Shown piece by piece: positions 38,514-47,095 of a DNA stretch of 64,000 nt. Origin of the DNA: an uncultured Comamonas sp. (lineage in GTDB: Bacteria > Pseudomonadota > Gammaproteobacteria > Burkholderiales > Burkholderiaceae_C); the NCBI GenBank assembly GCA_947306475.1, contig CAMZGS010000008.1:62001-126000 (forward strand), given 5' to 3'. Made by a program: the position numbers and the translations under genes. Every line of letters starts with the position of its first letter. The stretch's first letter is position 1. Under the pieces are notes generated by a model, which saw only the letters and a program-made list of their open reading frames with translations, ran no database searches and had not been told where the DNA came from.

Positions 38514-39525
38514 GCGCCGCGCGCTCAACCTCGCACTGCAAGGCGGCGGCTCGCACGGTGCCTTCACCTGGGGCGTGCTCGATGCCCTGCTGGAAGACGG
38601 GCGCTTTGACTTCCCCGGCATCAGCGGCACCAGCGCCGGCGCGATGAATGCCGTGGCGCTGGCACACGGCTTTGCCAGCGCGGCCATGGACCCGTCCCTC
38701 TCCCCGCGCCAGCGCCACGCCCTGGGCTGCGAGCGTGCCCGCAAGAGCCTGCGCGCGCTGTGGGAGGGGGTGGGCACGCTGGGCTACTTCACCCTGGGCA
38801 TGTCCGGCAACCCCCTGCTGGGCATGATGAGCCAGTGGCTCTCGCCCTACCAGACCAATCCGCTGGACATCAACCCCTTGCGCATGCTGTTGCAGCGCGT
38901 GGTCGACTTCGATCAGCTGCGCTGCGCCGATGGGCTGGAGGACATGCCGCGCGTGTTCGTCTGCGCCACCAATGTGCGCACCGGCAAGGGCGAAATCTTC
39001 AGCGGCCAGCGCCTGTCCACCGATGCGGTGATGGCCTCGGCCTGCCTGCCGCAGCTGTACAAGGCGGTGGAGGTGGAGGGCGAGTATTACTGGGATGGCG
39101 GCTTTTCCGGCAACCCGGCGCTCTATCCGCTGATCTACGAAACCGCCTGCGCCGATGTGCTGCTGGTGCAGATCAACCCGGTGGAGCAGAACAGCCTGCC
39201 CAGCACCGCCGCCGAGATTGCCGAGCGGGTCAATGAGGTGACCTTCAACGCCAGCCTGCTGGGTGAGCTGCGCGCCATCGACTTTGTGCGGCGCCTGCTG
39301 GCCGAGGGCAAACTCGACCCCAAGCGCTACAAGAGCGTGCTGCTGCACCGCATCGATGGCGGTCTGGCCCTGAGCGAATTTGGCGCCGCCAGCAAGACGC
39401 GCGCCGATCTGGCCTTTGTGCTCAAGCTGTTCGAGCTGGGGCGCGCCCAGGGGCAGCGCTGGGCGCAAGCCCACTTTGCCGACGTCGGCGTGCGGCAGAC
39501 CCTGCAGATTCTGGACCACTGTTGA
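38488..39525 (+). CDS. Patatin-like phospholipase family protein
   Basis: The 345 aa hydrolase has the patatin motifs: LALQGGGSHGAFTWGVLDAL (oxyanion GGGxxG, near residue 15), SGTSAGAMNAV with the nucleophile Ser (near residue 48), and YYWDGGFSGNPALYPLI with the catalytic Asp. It would act on phospholipid or other acyl esters; no signal peptide is present, so it appears cytoplasmic. The start ATG 38488 overlaps the DUF4870 gene by 26 nt in another frame and has a weak ribosome binding site. The HIT gene follows 14 nt later. Confidence 0.88.
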   Translation: MSTNPCPSERRALNLALQGGGSHGAFTWGVLDALLEDGRFDFPGISGTSAGAMNAVALAHGFASAAMDPSLSPRQRHALGCERARKSLRALWEGVGTLGYFTLGMSGNPLLGMMSQWLSPYQTNPLDINPLRMLLQRVVDFDQLRCADGLEDMPRVFVCATNVRTGKGEIFSGQRLSTDAVMASACLPQLYKAVEVEGEYYWDGGFSGNPALYPLIYETACADVLLVQINPVEQNSLPSTAAEIAERVNEVTFNASLLGELRAIDFVRRLLAEGKLDPKRYKSVLLHRIDGGLALSEFGAASKTRADLAFVLKLFELGRAQGQRWAQAHFADVGVRQTLQILDHC

Positions 39526-39539
39526 AATTTTTGAACGTC

Positions 39540-39923
39540 ATGGCTGAACACCACACCACCCACCCGACCCACGACCCGGATTGCATCTTCTGCAAGATCG
39601 TTGCCGGCCAGATTCCCTGCCGCAAGGTGTATGAAGACGACGAGCTGCTGGCCTTCCACGACATTGCCCCGTGGGCGCCGGTGCACTTTCTGATCATTCC
39701 CAAGCGCCATGTGCCCTCGCTGGCCCATGTCCAGCAGGGGGACGCGCAGCTGCTCGGGCGCATCCTGACGCTGGCGCCCAGGCTGGCCGCGCAGGAAGGC
39801 TGCAATCCCTACCCGGAAGGGGGCTTTCGCGTGCAGATCAACACCGGCACCGAGGGCGGGCAGGAAGTGCACCACCTGCACGTACACGTCTTCGGTGGGC
39901 CGCGCCCGTGGAAAAAGCCGTAA
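39540..39923 (+). CDS. HIT-family nucleoside phosphoramidase (HinT-like)
   Basis: The 127 aa protein has DCIFCKIVAGQIPCRKVYED, FHDIAPWAPVHFLIIPKRH and the histidine triad EVHHLHVHVFGG near the end, the branch I HIT pattern. HinT enzymes cleave adenosine 5'-phosphoramidates. An N-terminal His/Thr-rich stretch (AEHHTTHPTHDPD) is a little longer than usual. ATG 39540 follows the patatin stop by 14 nt. The gap to tatA contains a TACAAT box, so a new transcript may begin there. Confidence 0.92.
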   Translation: MAEHHTTHPTHDPDCIFCKIVAGQIPCRKVYEDDELLAFHDIAPWAPVHFLIIPKRHVPSLAHVQQGDAQLLGRILTLAPRLAAQEGCNPYPEGGFRVQINTGTEGGQEVHHLHVHVFGGPRPWKKP

Positions 39924-39962
39924 TGCGCGCCTGACTGGGCCGTGTGGTCGCCCCCAGGCTCG

Positions 39963-39992
39963 GTGAGGGCATCAATGGGGCGCGACTACAAT
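39963..39992 (+). promoter_or_regulatory. Putative tatABC promoter
   Basis: TACAAT at 39987-39992 is a good -10 box; the -35 position (GTGAGG at 39963-39968, 18-nt spacer) is weak. It lies 28 nt upstream of the tatA start, whose GAGGAG site is within the expected leader. The 97-nt HIT-tatA gap has no other obvious signal. Confidence 0.4.
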
Positions 39993-40020
39993 GCACCAAG
40001 TTTGCGAGGAGATTTCGGAT

Positions 40021-40257
40021 ATGGGTACTTTTTCCATTTGGCACTGGGTCATCGTGCTGTTGATCGTGGTGCTGGTGTTCGGCACCAAGAAGCTCAAGAA
40101 CATCGGCCAGGATCTGGGCGGTGCGGTCAAGGGCTTCAAGGAAGGCATGAAGGAAAGCAGCACGACCGATGCACAGGACGCCGCATCGGCGCAGGTCACC
40201 AACCAGAGCAGCACCGATGCTTCCACCATCGACGTGCAGGCCAAGCAGAAGGGCTGA
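40021..40257 (+). CDS. tatA: Sec-independent translocase protein TatA
   Basis: The 78 aa protein begins [20 protein letters not shown] with the single TatA transmembrane helix, the hinge [20 protein letters not shown], and an acidic/Ser-Thr-rich tail. TatA oligomers form the pore for folded proteins with twin-arginine signals. GAGGAG lies before ATG 40021. It begins tatA-tatB-tatC and serves, among others, the Rieske protein PetA encoded nearby, which is normally Tat-exported. Confidence 0.95.
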   Translation: MGTFSIWHWVIVLLIVVLVFGTKKLKNIGQDLGGAVKGFKEGMKESSTTDAQDAASAQVTNQSSTDASTIDVQAKQKG

Positions 40258-40302
40258 GCCGCACCGTCCCGCACCACTGCCTGGTTGCAATGAACCGTCC
40301 GC

Positions 40303-40809
40303 ATGATTGAGTTAGGTCTTTCCAAGATGGCGCTCATCGGTGCCGTGGCCCTGGTGGTCATCGGCCCGGAGAAGCTGCCGCGCGTGGCGCGCACCGTCGG
40401 GTCGCTGCTGGGGCGCGCGCAGCGCTATGTGGCCGAAGTGAAGGCGGAGGTCAACCGCTCCATGGAGCTCGATGAGCTGCGCAAGATGAAGGAGACGGTC
40501 GAATCGGCGGCGCGCGACGTGCAGTCGTCGGTGCGCAGCACCGCCGCCGAGCTGGAAAAGGACTTCGGCAGCGTCGGCGCCGAGCTGCAAAGCCTGGAGT
40601 ACGACAGCAGCGGCCACAGCGACCTGGCCGCCCCGTCATGGGAGCAGCACCACAGCGTCAGCCAGGTGGTGCCCACTTACAAACACCCCGGTAAGAACTT
40701 CCGCTTGAAGCGCAGTGCCGTGCCACGCTGGTACAAATCGCGCCAGGGTGTGCGCACGCACGTGCAATCGGGCGCAGCGCGCGTGGCGCGCTTTCGTCCC
40801 AAACGTTAG
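40303..40809 (+). CDS. tatB: Sec-independent translocase protein TatB
   Basis: The 168 aa protein has the TatB N-terminus [20 protein letters not shown] followed by [20 protein letters not shown] and a long charged amphipathic region ([20 protein letters not shown]). TatB with TatC forms the receptor that recognises twin-arginine signals. It starts 45 nt after tatA. The C-terminal end is basic (RVARFRPKR). tatC begins 2 nt after its stop. Confidence 0.94.
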   Translation: MIELGLSKMALIGAVALVVIGPEKLPRVARTVGSLLGRAQRYVAEVKAEVNRSMELDELRKMKETVESAARDVQSSVRSTAAELEKDFGSVGAELQSLEYDSSGHSDLAAPSWEQHHSVSQVVPTYKHPGKNFRLKRSAVPRWYKSRQGVRTHVQSGAARVARFRPKR

Positions 40810-40811
40810 AC

Positions 40812-41597
40812 ATGTCCCCCAATCCTCCCCCTGAAGACGAACTGGCTGGCACCGAGCAGCCCTTCGTCCAGCACCTGATCGAGCTGCGCGACCGCCTGCT
40901 GTACTGCGTGTACGGCGTGGCGCTGGCGGTGGTGGTGCTGGCCATCTGGCCCGGGCCCAACGGGCTGATCGACTTCATTGCCCAGCCCATCAAGGCGCAC
41001 ATGCCGCCCGATGCCAAACTGATTGCCGTGGGCGTGTTCTCGCCCTTCTTCGTGCCGCTGAAGGTGCTGATGATGGTCGGCATGCTGCTGGTGCTGCCCT
41101 GGATCATGTACCAGCTGTGGGCGTTTGTGGCCCCCGGTCTGTACAGCCATGAAAAGCGCTTTGCCCTGCCGCTGATCATCTTTGGCAGCATCCTGGCCTA
41201 TCTGGGCATCGCCTTTGTGCAGTTCTTCGTGCTGGACAAGATGTTTGCCTTCATCCAGGGCTTCACCCCCGCCAGCGTGGCTGCCACGCCGGACATTGCC
41301 TCGTACGTGGAGGCGATCCTCTCCCTCTACCTGGCCTTTGGTCTGGCGTTTCAGGTGCCCATCGTGGTCATGCTGCTGGTGCGTTTCGGCATTGTGGAGC
41401 TGGCCAGGCTCAAGGCGTTTCGCGGCTACTTCGTCGTGCTGGCGTTCGTGATTGCCGCCGTGGTCACGCCGCCGGATGTGATCTCGCAACTGGCCCTGGC
41501 CGTGCCCATGTGCCTGTTGTACGAGGTGGGCATCATCGCCGCCGGCTGGTTTGCCAAGGGACGTCCCGCCGAGGATGCCGAGGGCAGCAGCACCTGA
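40812..41597 (+). CDS. tatC: Sec-independent translocase protein TatC
   Basis: The 261 aa protein has an N-terminal acidic stretch, the TatC motif QPFVQHLIELRDRLLYCVYG (residues 17-36), six membrane helices and conserved blocks SPFFVPLKVLMMVGMLLVLP, YQLWAFVAPGLYSHEKR and VTPPDVISQLALAVPMCLLYE. It is the core Tat receptor. It starts 2 nt after tatB and ends at a region with a palindromic repeat shared with the convergent protease gene. Confidence 0.96.
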   Translation: MSPNPPPEDELAGTEQPFVQHLIELRDRLLYCVYGVALAVVVLAIWPGPNGLIDFIAQPIKAHMPPDAKLIAVGVFSPFFVPLKVLMMVGMLLVLPWIMYQLWAFVAPGLYSHEKRFALPLIIFGSILAYLGIAFVQFFVLDKMFAFIQGFTPASVAATPDIASYVEAILSLYLAFGLAFQVPIVVMLLVRFGIVELARLKAFRGYFVVLAFVIAAVVTPPDVISQLALAVPMCLLYEVGIIAAGWFAKGRPAEDAEGSST

Positions 41598-41646
41598 GCA
41601 GACCACCACGCGCCGGCTGCCACCAGCGGTGGTTTTACAAAAAGCG

Positions 41647-41727
41647 TAGCTTGTGGCGCTTGACTGTATTGGGTTTCAGCATCATATGGTGCTGAAACCC
41701 TTTGTTCATCTGCGTGGCAAGCTATTG
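41647..41727 (+). repeat. Dispersed repeat with perfect central palindrome
   Basis: The left end TAGCTTGTGGCGCTTGACTG resembles the family. The centre is an inverted repeat: GGGTTTCAGCA (41671-41681) with TGCTGAAACCC (41690-41700). On the right, GCAAGCTATTG inverts the outer CAATAGCTTGC. The right end reaches into the last codons of the convergent protease gene (stop 41706-41708). The central stem followed by TTTGTT may also terminate tatC. Confidence 0.6.
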
Positions 41728-42860
41728 TTTTGTCGTGGCTTGGGGCGCGGCACGGGCATCACCTGCACCTGTAGCGGCTTGCCGCTGCGCAGCACGTCCA
41801 CGGGGTAGCTCTGGCCGGGGCGCAGTGCGGCCACGGAGCTCATCAGCTCGGCCACGTTGCGCACAGGCCTGCCATCGACCTGGGTCACCACATCACCCGG
41901 CTGCATGCCCGCCTGGGCGGCCGGGCCGGCTTGCAGGATGCCGGTCAGCAGCACGCCGCTGCCGTCGCCCACGCCAAAGGTCTGTGCCAGCTCGGGCGAG
42001 AGCTCGCCCGCTTCCACCCCGATCCAGCCGCGCGTCACACGCCCGTCGCGCACGATGCCCTCAAGCACCATCCGGGCGGTGCTCACCGGAATGGCAAAGC
42101 CAATGCCCATGCTGCCGCCCGAGCGCGAGTAGATCGCGGTGTTGATGCCCAGCAGATGGCCGTTGATGTCCACCAGCGCGCCGCCGGAGTTGCCCGGGTT
42201 GATGGCGGCATCGGTCTGGATGAAGTTCTCGAAGGTGTTGATGCCCAGCTGGTTGCGCCCCAGGGCGCTGATGATGCCGCTGGTCACCGTCTGGCCCACG
42301 CCGAACGGGTTGCCAATGGCCAGCACGCGGTCGCCCACGGCGACGTGGTCGGAGTTGCCCAGCACGATGACGGGCAACTGCTCCAGGCTGATCTTCAGCA
42401 CCGCCAGGTCGGTTTCCGGATCGGTGCCGATGATCTGCGCGTTCGTGCGGCGCCCGTCGGTCAGGCTGACCTCGATTTCATCGGCGCCGGCCACCACGTG
42501 GTTGTTGGTCAGGATGTAGCCATCGGCGCTCAGGATCACGCCGCTGCCCAGGCCGATCTTTTGCTGGGTGCCCAGATCGCCAAAGAAGAACTGGAACCAC
42601 GGGTCATCGGCGCGGGGATGGCGCACGGATTGGCTGGTGGTGATGCTCACCACGGCGGGCAGGGCGGCCTTGGCCGCAGCGCTCAGGCTGCCGGCAATCG
42701 GCTCGGTGTGCGGGCTGGAGGGCGCTTGCAGCAGGGTGATGGCGCCCTGATTGTCCTGCGCGCCGGGGTGGAGCCACGTCGGCTGCAAGGTGGCCACCAC
42801 GAAGTACGCGGCCAGCAGCACCGTGACGGTCTGGGTGAATAAAAGCCAATAGCGTCGCAT
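41706..42860 (-). CDS. DegS-like periplasmic serine protease (HtrA family)
   Basis: The 384 aa protein has an N-terminal membrane anchor (WLLFTQTVTVLLAAYFVVAT), a trypsin-like domain with His in LTNNHVVAGADE, Asp in TDPETDLAVLKI and Ser in INPGNSGGALVDINGHLLG, and one C-terminal PDZ domain (GVLLTGILQAGPAAQAGMQP and GDVVTQVDGRPVRN). One PDZ plus an anchor instead of a cleaved signal is the DegS/AlgW arrangement, acting in envelope stress control by cleaving an anti-sigma factor. ATG 42860 (MRRYW) is used; longer frames enter the promoter region. The last residues (NNSLPRR) may come from a repeat arm. Confidence 0.9.
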   Translation of the reverse strand: MRRYWLLFTQTVTVLLAAYFVVATLQPTWLHPGAQDNQGAITLLQAPSSPHTEPIAGSLSAAAKAALPAVVSITTSQSVRHPRADDPWFQFFFGDLGTQQKIGLGSGVILSADGYILTNNHVVAGADEIEVSLTDGRRTNAQIIGTDPETDLAVLKISLEQLPVIVLGNSDHVAVGDRVLAIGNPFGVGQTVTSGIISALGRNQLGINTFENFIQTDAAINPGNSGGALVDINGHLLGINTAIYSRSGGSMGIGFAIPVSTARMVLEGIVRDGRVTRGWIGVEAGELSPELAQTFGVGDGSGVLLTGILQAGPAAQAGMQPGDVVTQVDGRPVRNVAELMSSVAALRPGQSYPVDVLRSGKPLQVQVMPVPRPKPRQNNSLPRR

Positions 42861-42948
42861 AGCGGGGGGTATCGAAGATGCAGGAGCGCATTGTCCACCA
42901 AGCGCGCAGCAGCACTGCGCGGGCGGTGCGCACGGGCACAATAGTCGC

Positions 42949-43746
42949 ATGCATGACGACACCACTTCTTCCTCTCTCGCACCTTCCCCCGCCGGCGGCG
43001 TGGAGCGCGCTGCGCTGCTGGCGCTGTGCAACGATGTGTTGCAGCCGGAGCGCTTCAAGGACTATGGCCCCAATGGCCTGCAGGTGGAGGGCAAGGCCCG
43101 CGTGCGCCATCTGGTCAGCGGCGTGACCGCCAGCCGTGCGTTGATCGAGATGGCGATTGCCGATGGCGCCGACGCCATCCTGGTGCACCACGGCCTGTTC
43201 TGGCGCGGCATGGATGGGCGCGTGACTGGCTGGATGAAAGAGCGTTTGCGCCTGCTGCTGGCGCACGACATCAACCTGCTGGCCTACCACCTGCCGCTGG
43301 ATGCCCACCCCGAGCTGGGCAACAACGCCCAGCTGGGGCGCCTGCTGGGCGTGAGCGCCGATGCCACGTTTGGCGAACAGGAGCTGGGGCTGATTGGTAC
43401 CTGCCAGTTTGCCGATGCGCAGGCGCTGGCGCAGCACGTGGAGCAGGTGCTGGGCCGCCGCCCCACCTGGGTCAGCGGAGCGGCGCAGGCGCCCATCACC
43501 CGTCTGGCCTGGTGCACCGGTGGCGCCCAGGGCTTTTTTGAAAGCGCCGTAGCCGCTGGCGCGCAGGCCTTCATCACAGGTGAAATTTCCGAGCCCCAGG
43601 CACACCTGGCGCGGGAGATGGGCGTGACTTTCATCGCTGCCGGTCACCATGCGACCGAGCGCTACGGCGCCGCAGCCCTGGGGGCACATGTGGCGCAGGC
43701 GCTGGGTCTGACGCACCGCTTCATCGATATCGACAATCCGGCCTAG
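42949..43746 (+). CDS. Nif3-like dinuclear metal-centre protein
   Basis: The 265 aa protein matches the YbgI/NIF3 family: YGPNGLQVEGKARVRHLVSG, GADAILVHHGLFWRGM with metal histidines, LPLDAHPELGNNAQLGRLLG, and AGHHATERYGAAALGAHVAQ with the second metal cluster. It binds two metal ions; its role is not settled (GTP cyclohydrolase-like activity has been proposed). It is divergent from the protease gene across an 88-nt gap. A repeat copy follows, before pdxA. Confidence 0.9.
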   Translation: MHDDTTSSSLAPSPAGGVERAALLALCNDVLQPERFKDYGPNGLQVEGKARVRHLVSGVTASRALIEMAIADGADAILVHHGLFWRGMDGRVTGWMKERLRLLLAHDINLLAYHLPLDAHPELGNNAQLGRLLGVSADATFGEQELGLIGTCQFADAQALAQHVEQVLGRRPTWVSGAAQAPITRLAWCTGGAQGFFESAVAAGAQAFITGEISEPQAHLAREMGVTFIAAGHHATERYGAAALGAHVAQALGLTHRFIDIDNPA

Positions 43747-43754
43747 GTTTTATT

Positions 43755-43800
43755 CATGTAGCTGTCAGTGCTTGCTGGGCAAGTATTTCAGCCAGTTTTT
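43755..43800 (+). repeat. Dispersed repeat, half-unit before pdxA
   Basis: CATGTAGCTGTCAGTGCTTG, then CTGGGCAAGTATTTCAGCCAGTTTTT, matches the half-unit consensus. It ends at the base before the pdxA ATG, so the pdxA leader and its 5' flank are repeat sequence and no Shine-Dalgarno site is visible. Confidence 0.55.
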
Positions 43801-44853
43801 ATGCAAAAAAACACCCCTTCCTTGCCGATCGCCATCACCCAGGGCGACAGTGCAGGCATCGGTCCGGAAATCATCGCCATGGCGTTTCGTGACCACGCGC
43901 CGCAGATGCAGGGCTGCTTTGTGGCAGGCGATGTGGCCACGCTGCGCCGCGCGGCGCAGGTGGTGCAGCGTCCCGGGCAGCCCGCGCTGCCGCTGGCGGT
44001 GATCACCCAGCCGCAACAGGCCTGGGAAGTACCCACTCGCTGCCTGCCGGTGCTCCAGCTGCCCGACATGCCCGGGCCGGCGCCCTGGGGGCAGATCAGT
44101 GCCCAGGCAGGTGCCGCAGCAGCGGCCAGCGTGCAGTGGGCTGCACGTGCTGCTCTGGCGGGGCAGGTGGCGGCCCTGGTGACCGCACCGCTGCACAAGG
44201 AAGCATTGCATGCAGCCGGGGTGGACTTTCCCGGTCACACCGAACTGCTCCAGGCCGAGGCCGCGCGCCACGCCGGCGTGCCGGTGCCGCAGATGCCGGT
44301 GCGCATGATGCTGGCCAACGATGAGCTGCGTACCGTGCTGGTCAGCATCCACGTCAGCCTGCGCCAGGCACTGGAGGCGGTCACGTACGACAACGTGCTG
44401 CAAACCCTGCACATCACCGATCGTGCCCTGCACGCGGTTCTGGGGCGGCGCCCGCGCATTGCCGTGGCGGGGCTGAATCCGCATGCCGGCGAAGGCGGGC
44501 TATTTGGCCGGGAGGAAATCGACACCATTGCCCCGGCCATCGTCGCCGCACGCCAGGCCGGGGTGGATGCACACGGCCCTTATGCCCCGGACACGGTGTT
44601 CATGCGTGCGCGCAATGCACCGGGGCACCCGGGGGAATTCGATGTGGTGTTGGCGATGTACCACGACCAGGGCTTGATCCCGGTCAAATATCTGGGTGTG
44701 GAGCAGGGCGTGAACGTCACGCTGGGGTTGCCGCTGGTGCGCACCAGCCCGGACCACGGAACGGCCTTCGACATCGCTGGCCGGGGCGTGGCCAGCGCCA
44801 GCAGCCTGGTGCAGGCAACCGTGATGGCACGGCGCATGGCGGCGGGGGCGTGA
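43801..44853 (+). CDS. pdxA: 4-hydroxythreonine-4-phosphate dehydrogenase
   Basis: The 350 aa protein has the PdxA motifs PIAITQGDSAGIGPEI at the start (usual form GDPAGIGPE), VTAPLHKEALHAAGVDFPGH with metal His, LGRRPRIAVAGLNPHAGEGG, MYHDQGLIPVKYLG and RTSPDHGTAFDIAGRG. It oxidises 4-phosphohydroxythreonine in pyridoxal phosphate synthesis. ATG 43801 lies at the very end of a repeat unit with no good ribosome binding site; an upstream in-frame start (43768) lies inside the repeat. It follows the Nif3-like gene. Confidence 0.9.
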   Translation: MQKNTPSLPIAITQGDSAGIGPEIIAMAFRDHAPQMQGCFVAGDVATLRRAAQVVQRPGQPALPLAVITQPQQAWEVPTRCLPVLQLPDMPGPAPWGQISAQAGAAAAASVQWAARAALAGQVAALVTAPLHKEALHAAGVDFPGHTELLQAEAARHAGVPVPQMPVRMMLANDELRTVLVSIHVSLRQALEAVTYDNVLQTLHITDRALHAVLGRRPRIAVAGLNPHAGEGGLFGREEIDTIAPAIVAARQAGVDAHGPYAPDTVFMRARNAPGHPGEFDVVLAMYHDQGLIPVKYLGVEQGVNVTLGLPLVRTSPDHGTAFDIAGRGVASASSLVQATVMARRMAAGA

Positions 44854-44975
44854 ACCGGGGTGCGGGCTGCGCCGCAGCCGATCTGGGCGAGGATGGTGCG
44901 CTGAAGGAAGCGTGAAAAATGCGGGTCCGGCCTCTTGTCAGCGGGAACTTTTGCGTTTTGTCAGAGACGCCGGGT

Positions 44976-45005
44976 TTGGAGCAAGGGGCAGCGCTCCGCT
45001 ACAAT
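44976..45005 (+). promoter_or_regulatory. Putative petABC promoter
   Basis: TTGGAG at 44976-44981 and TACAAT at 45000-45005 are separated by 18 nt and lie about 47 nt before the petA start. The 198-nt pdxA-petA gap also has a small GGCTGC/GCAGCC hairpin close after pdxA. These support an independent transcript for the bc1 operon. Confidence 0.5.
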
Positions 45006-45051
45006 TTGCTAGTTTATTCCCTAATCTAGCGATGTTTTATCGAGGATCCCC

Positions 45052-45651
45052 ATGAGTGAAACTCCTGTCGACTCCAGCAAGCGGACGTGGATCATCACGT
45101 CGGCCTGTGCTGGCGCGGTGGGCGGCGTGGCAGCCGCTGTCCCCTTTGTAAGTTCCTTTCAGCCTTCGGAGAAAGCCAAGGCTGCGGGTGCGGCGGTAGA
45201 GGTTGATATCTCTAAGCTGCAAGAAGGTGAAAAGATCACCGTGGAATGGCGCGGCAAGCCCGTGTGGATCGTCAAGCGCTCCAAGGCTCAGCTGGAGGCA
45301 CTGCCCTCGAACAACGACCAGCTGGCCGACCCGGATTCCCTGCGCAACCCGGCCGAGTTTACGCCCGAGTACGCGCGCAACGTGCATCGCTCCATCAAGC
45401 CCGAAATCTTGGTGGCCGTGGGGATCTGCCCGCACCTGGGCTGCTCGCCGTCCGACAAGTTTGCTGCTGGTCCCCAGCCCTCGCTGCCCGATGACTGGAA
45501 AGGCGGTTTCCTGTGCCCCTGCCATGGCTCGACCTTCGACCTGGCTGGACGCGTGTTCAAAAACAAACCTTCGCCCGACAACCTGCCGGTGCCTCCGCAT
45601 ATGTACCTGTCGGACACCAAGCTGCTCATTGGTGAAGACAAGAAGGCCTAA
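45052..45651 (+). CDS. petA: Ubiquinol-cytochrome c reductase Rieske iron-sulfur subunit
   Basis: The 199 aa protein has a Tat-like anchor (SSKRTWIITSACAGAVGGVA; the usual RR is KR here), then a Rieske domain with the two cluster-binding boxes CPHLGC (near residue 125) and CPCHGS (near residue 160) holding a 2Fe-2S centre. It takes electrons from ubiquinol in the bc1 complex. It opens petA-petB-petC with 12 nt before petB. Length matches bacterial Rieske subunits. Confidence 0.95.
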   Translation: MSETPVDSSKRTWIITSACAGAVGGVAAAVPFVSSFQPSEKAKAAGAAVEVDISKLQEGEKITVEWRGKPVWIVKRSKAQLEALPSNNDQLADPDSLRNPAEFTPEYARNVHRSIKPEILVAVGICPHLGCSPSDKFAAGPQPSLPDDWKGGFLCPCHGSTFDLAGRVFKNKPSPDNLPVPPHMYLSDTKLLIGEDKKA

Positions 45652-45663
45652 TAGGGAGACGTC

Positions 45664-47079
45664 ATGGCTCACGAATTCAAGGAAATCGATCCCAACGCGC
45701 CGACGGGTGCGAAGGTGATGAACTGGTTTGAGAACCGTTTCCCGACGGCGTTCTCGGCCTACAAGGTACACATGTCGGAGTACTACGCTCCGAAGAACTT
45801 CAACTTCTGGTACATCTTCGGCTCGCTGGCGCTGCTGGTGCTGGTGATCCAGATCGTCACCGGCATCTTCCTGGTGATGAACTACAAGCCCGATGCAGAG
45901 AAGGCTTTCGCTTCCGTGGAGTACATCATGCGCGATGTGCCCTGGGGCTGGCTGATCCGCTACATGCACTCCACAGGCGCTTCGGCATTCTTCGTGGTGG
46001 TGTACCTGCACATGTTCCGCGGTCTGCTCTACGGTTCCTACCGCAAGCCGCGCGAACTGGTCTGGATCTTCGGCTGCGCCATCTTCCTGGCGCTGATGGC
46101 CGAGGCCTTCATGGGCTACCTGCTGCCCTGGGGTCAGATGTCCTACTGGGGTGCACAGGTGATCGTGAACCTGTTCTCCGCCATTCCCTTCATCGGTCCC
46201 GATCTGGCCATCCTGATCCGTGGTGACTACGTGGTGGGCGATGCAACGCTGAACCGCTTCTTCAGCTTCCACGTGATTGCTGTGCCGCTGGTCCTGCTGG
46301 GACTGGTGGTGGCGCACTTGCTGGCGCTGCACGATGTGGGTTCCAACAACCCCGACGGTGTGGAAATCAAGGCGCCCAACGCGCCCAAGGATGCCAAGGG
46401 TCACCCCCTGGACGGCGTTCCCTTCCATCCCTACTACACCGTGCACGACATCTTTGGCGTGGCCGTGTTCCTGTTCATCTTCTCGGCAGTGGTGTTCTTC
46501 GCCCCTGAGTTCGGTGGTTACTTCCTGGAGTACAACAACTTCATTCCTGCCGACCCGCTGAAGACCCCCAACCACATTGCTCCGGTGTGGTACTTCACGC
46601 CCTTCTACTCGATGCTGCGTGCCATCACGACCGAGATGATGTATGTCCTGGTCGCCTGCGTGGTGCTGGGCATGGCGTTTGCCGCGTTCAAGTCCAAGCT
46701 GCCGGGCCTGTTCAAGCTGGTGGTTCTGGGTGCAGGTGCTGTTGCCATTGCCCTGATGCTGTCCATCGACGCCAAGTTCTGGGGTGTGGTGGTGATGGGT
46801 GGTGCCGTGGTGATCCTGTTCGCCCTGCCCTGGCTGGATCGCTGCGAGGTGAAGTCCATTCGCTACCGTCCGGACTGGCACAAGATCCTGTACGCCATCT
46901 TCGTCATCAACTTTGTCATCCTGGCATACCTGGGTGTGCAGCCTCCTTCGCCCGTGGGTGAAAAAGTCTCCCAGGTCGGCACCTTGCTGTACTTTGGCTT
47001 CTTTATCCTGATGCCGTGGTGGAGCCAGGTGGGGGCCACCAAGCCCGTGCCCGCACGTGTGAATTTCAAGCCCCACTGA
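45664..47079 (+). CDS. petB: Ubiquinol-cytochrome c reductase cytochrome b subunit
   Basis: The 471 aa protein has eight or more membrane helices and four haem histidines in the two b-type sites: YMHSTGASAFFVVVYLHMFRG (split) and SFHVIAVPLVLLGLVVAHLL, the Qo-site region GYLLPWGQMSYWGAQVI and PDNY-like sequence in the C-terminal half. It forms the Qo and Qi sites of complex III. It has a C-terminal domain fused, the usual long cytochrome b of this group. GGGAGA precedes the ATG, 12 nt after petA. Confidence 0.96.
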   Translation: MAHEFKEIDPNAPTGAKVMNWFENRFPTAFSAYKVHMSEYYAPKNFNFWYIFGSLALLVLVIQIVTGIFLVMNYKPDAEKAFASVEYIMRDVPWGWLIRYMHSTGASAFFVVVYLHMFRGLLYGSYRKPRELVWIFGCAIFLALMAEAFMGYLLPWGQMSYWGAQVIVNLFSAIPFIGPDLAILIRGDYVVGDATLNRFFSFHVIAVPLVLLGLVVAHLLALHDVGSNNPDGVEIKAPNAPKDAKGHPLDGVPFHPYYTVHDIFGVAVFLFIFSAVVFFAPEFGGYFLEYNNFIPADPLKTPNHIAPVWYFTPFYSMLRAITTEMMYVLVACVVLGMAFAAFKSKLPGLFKLVVLGAGAVAIALMLSIDAKFWGVVVMGGAVVILFALPWLDRCEVKSIRYRPDWHKILYAIFVINFVILAYLGVQPPSPVGEKVSQVGTLLYFGFFILMPWWSQVGATKPVPARVNFKPH

Positions 47080-47095
47080 GCCGGAGACCTCGAAC

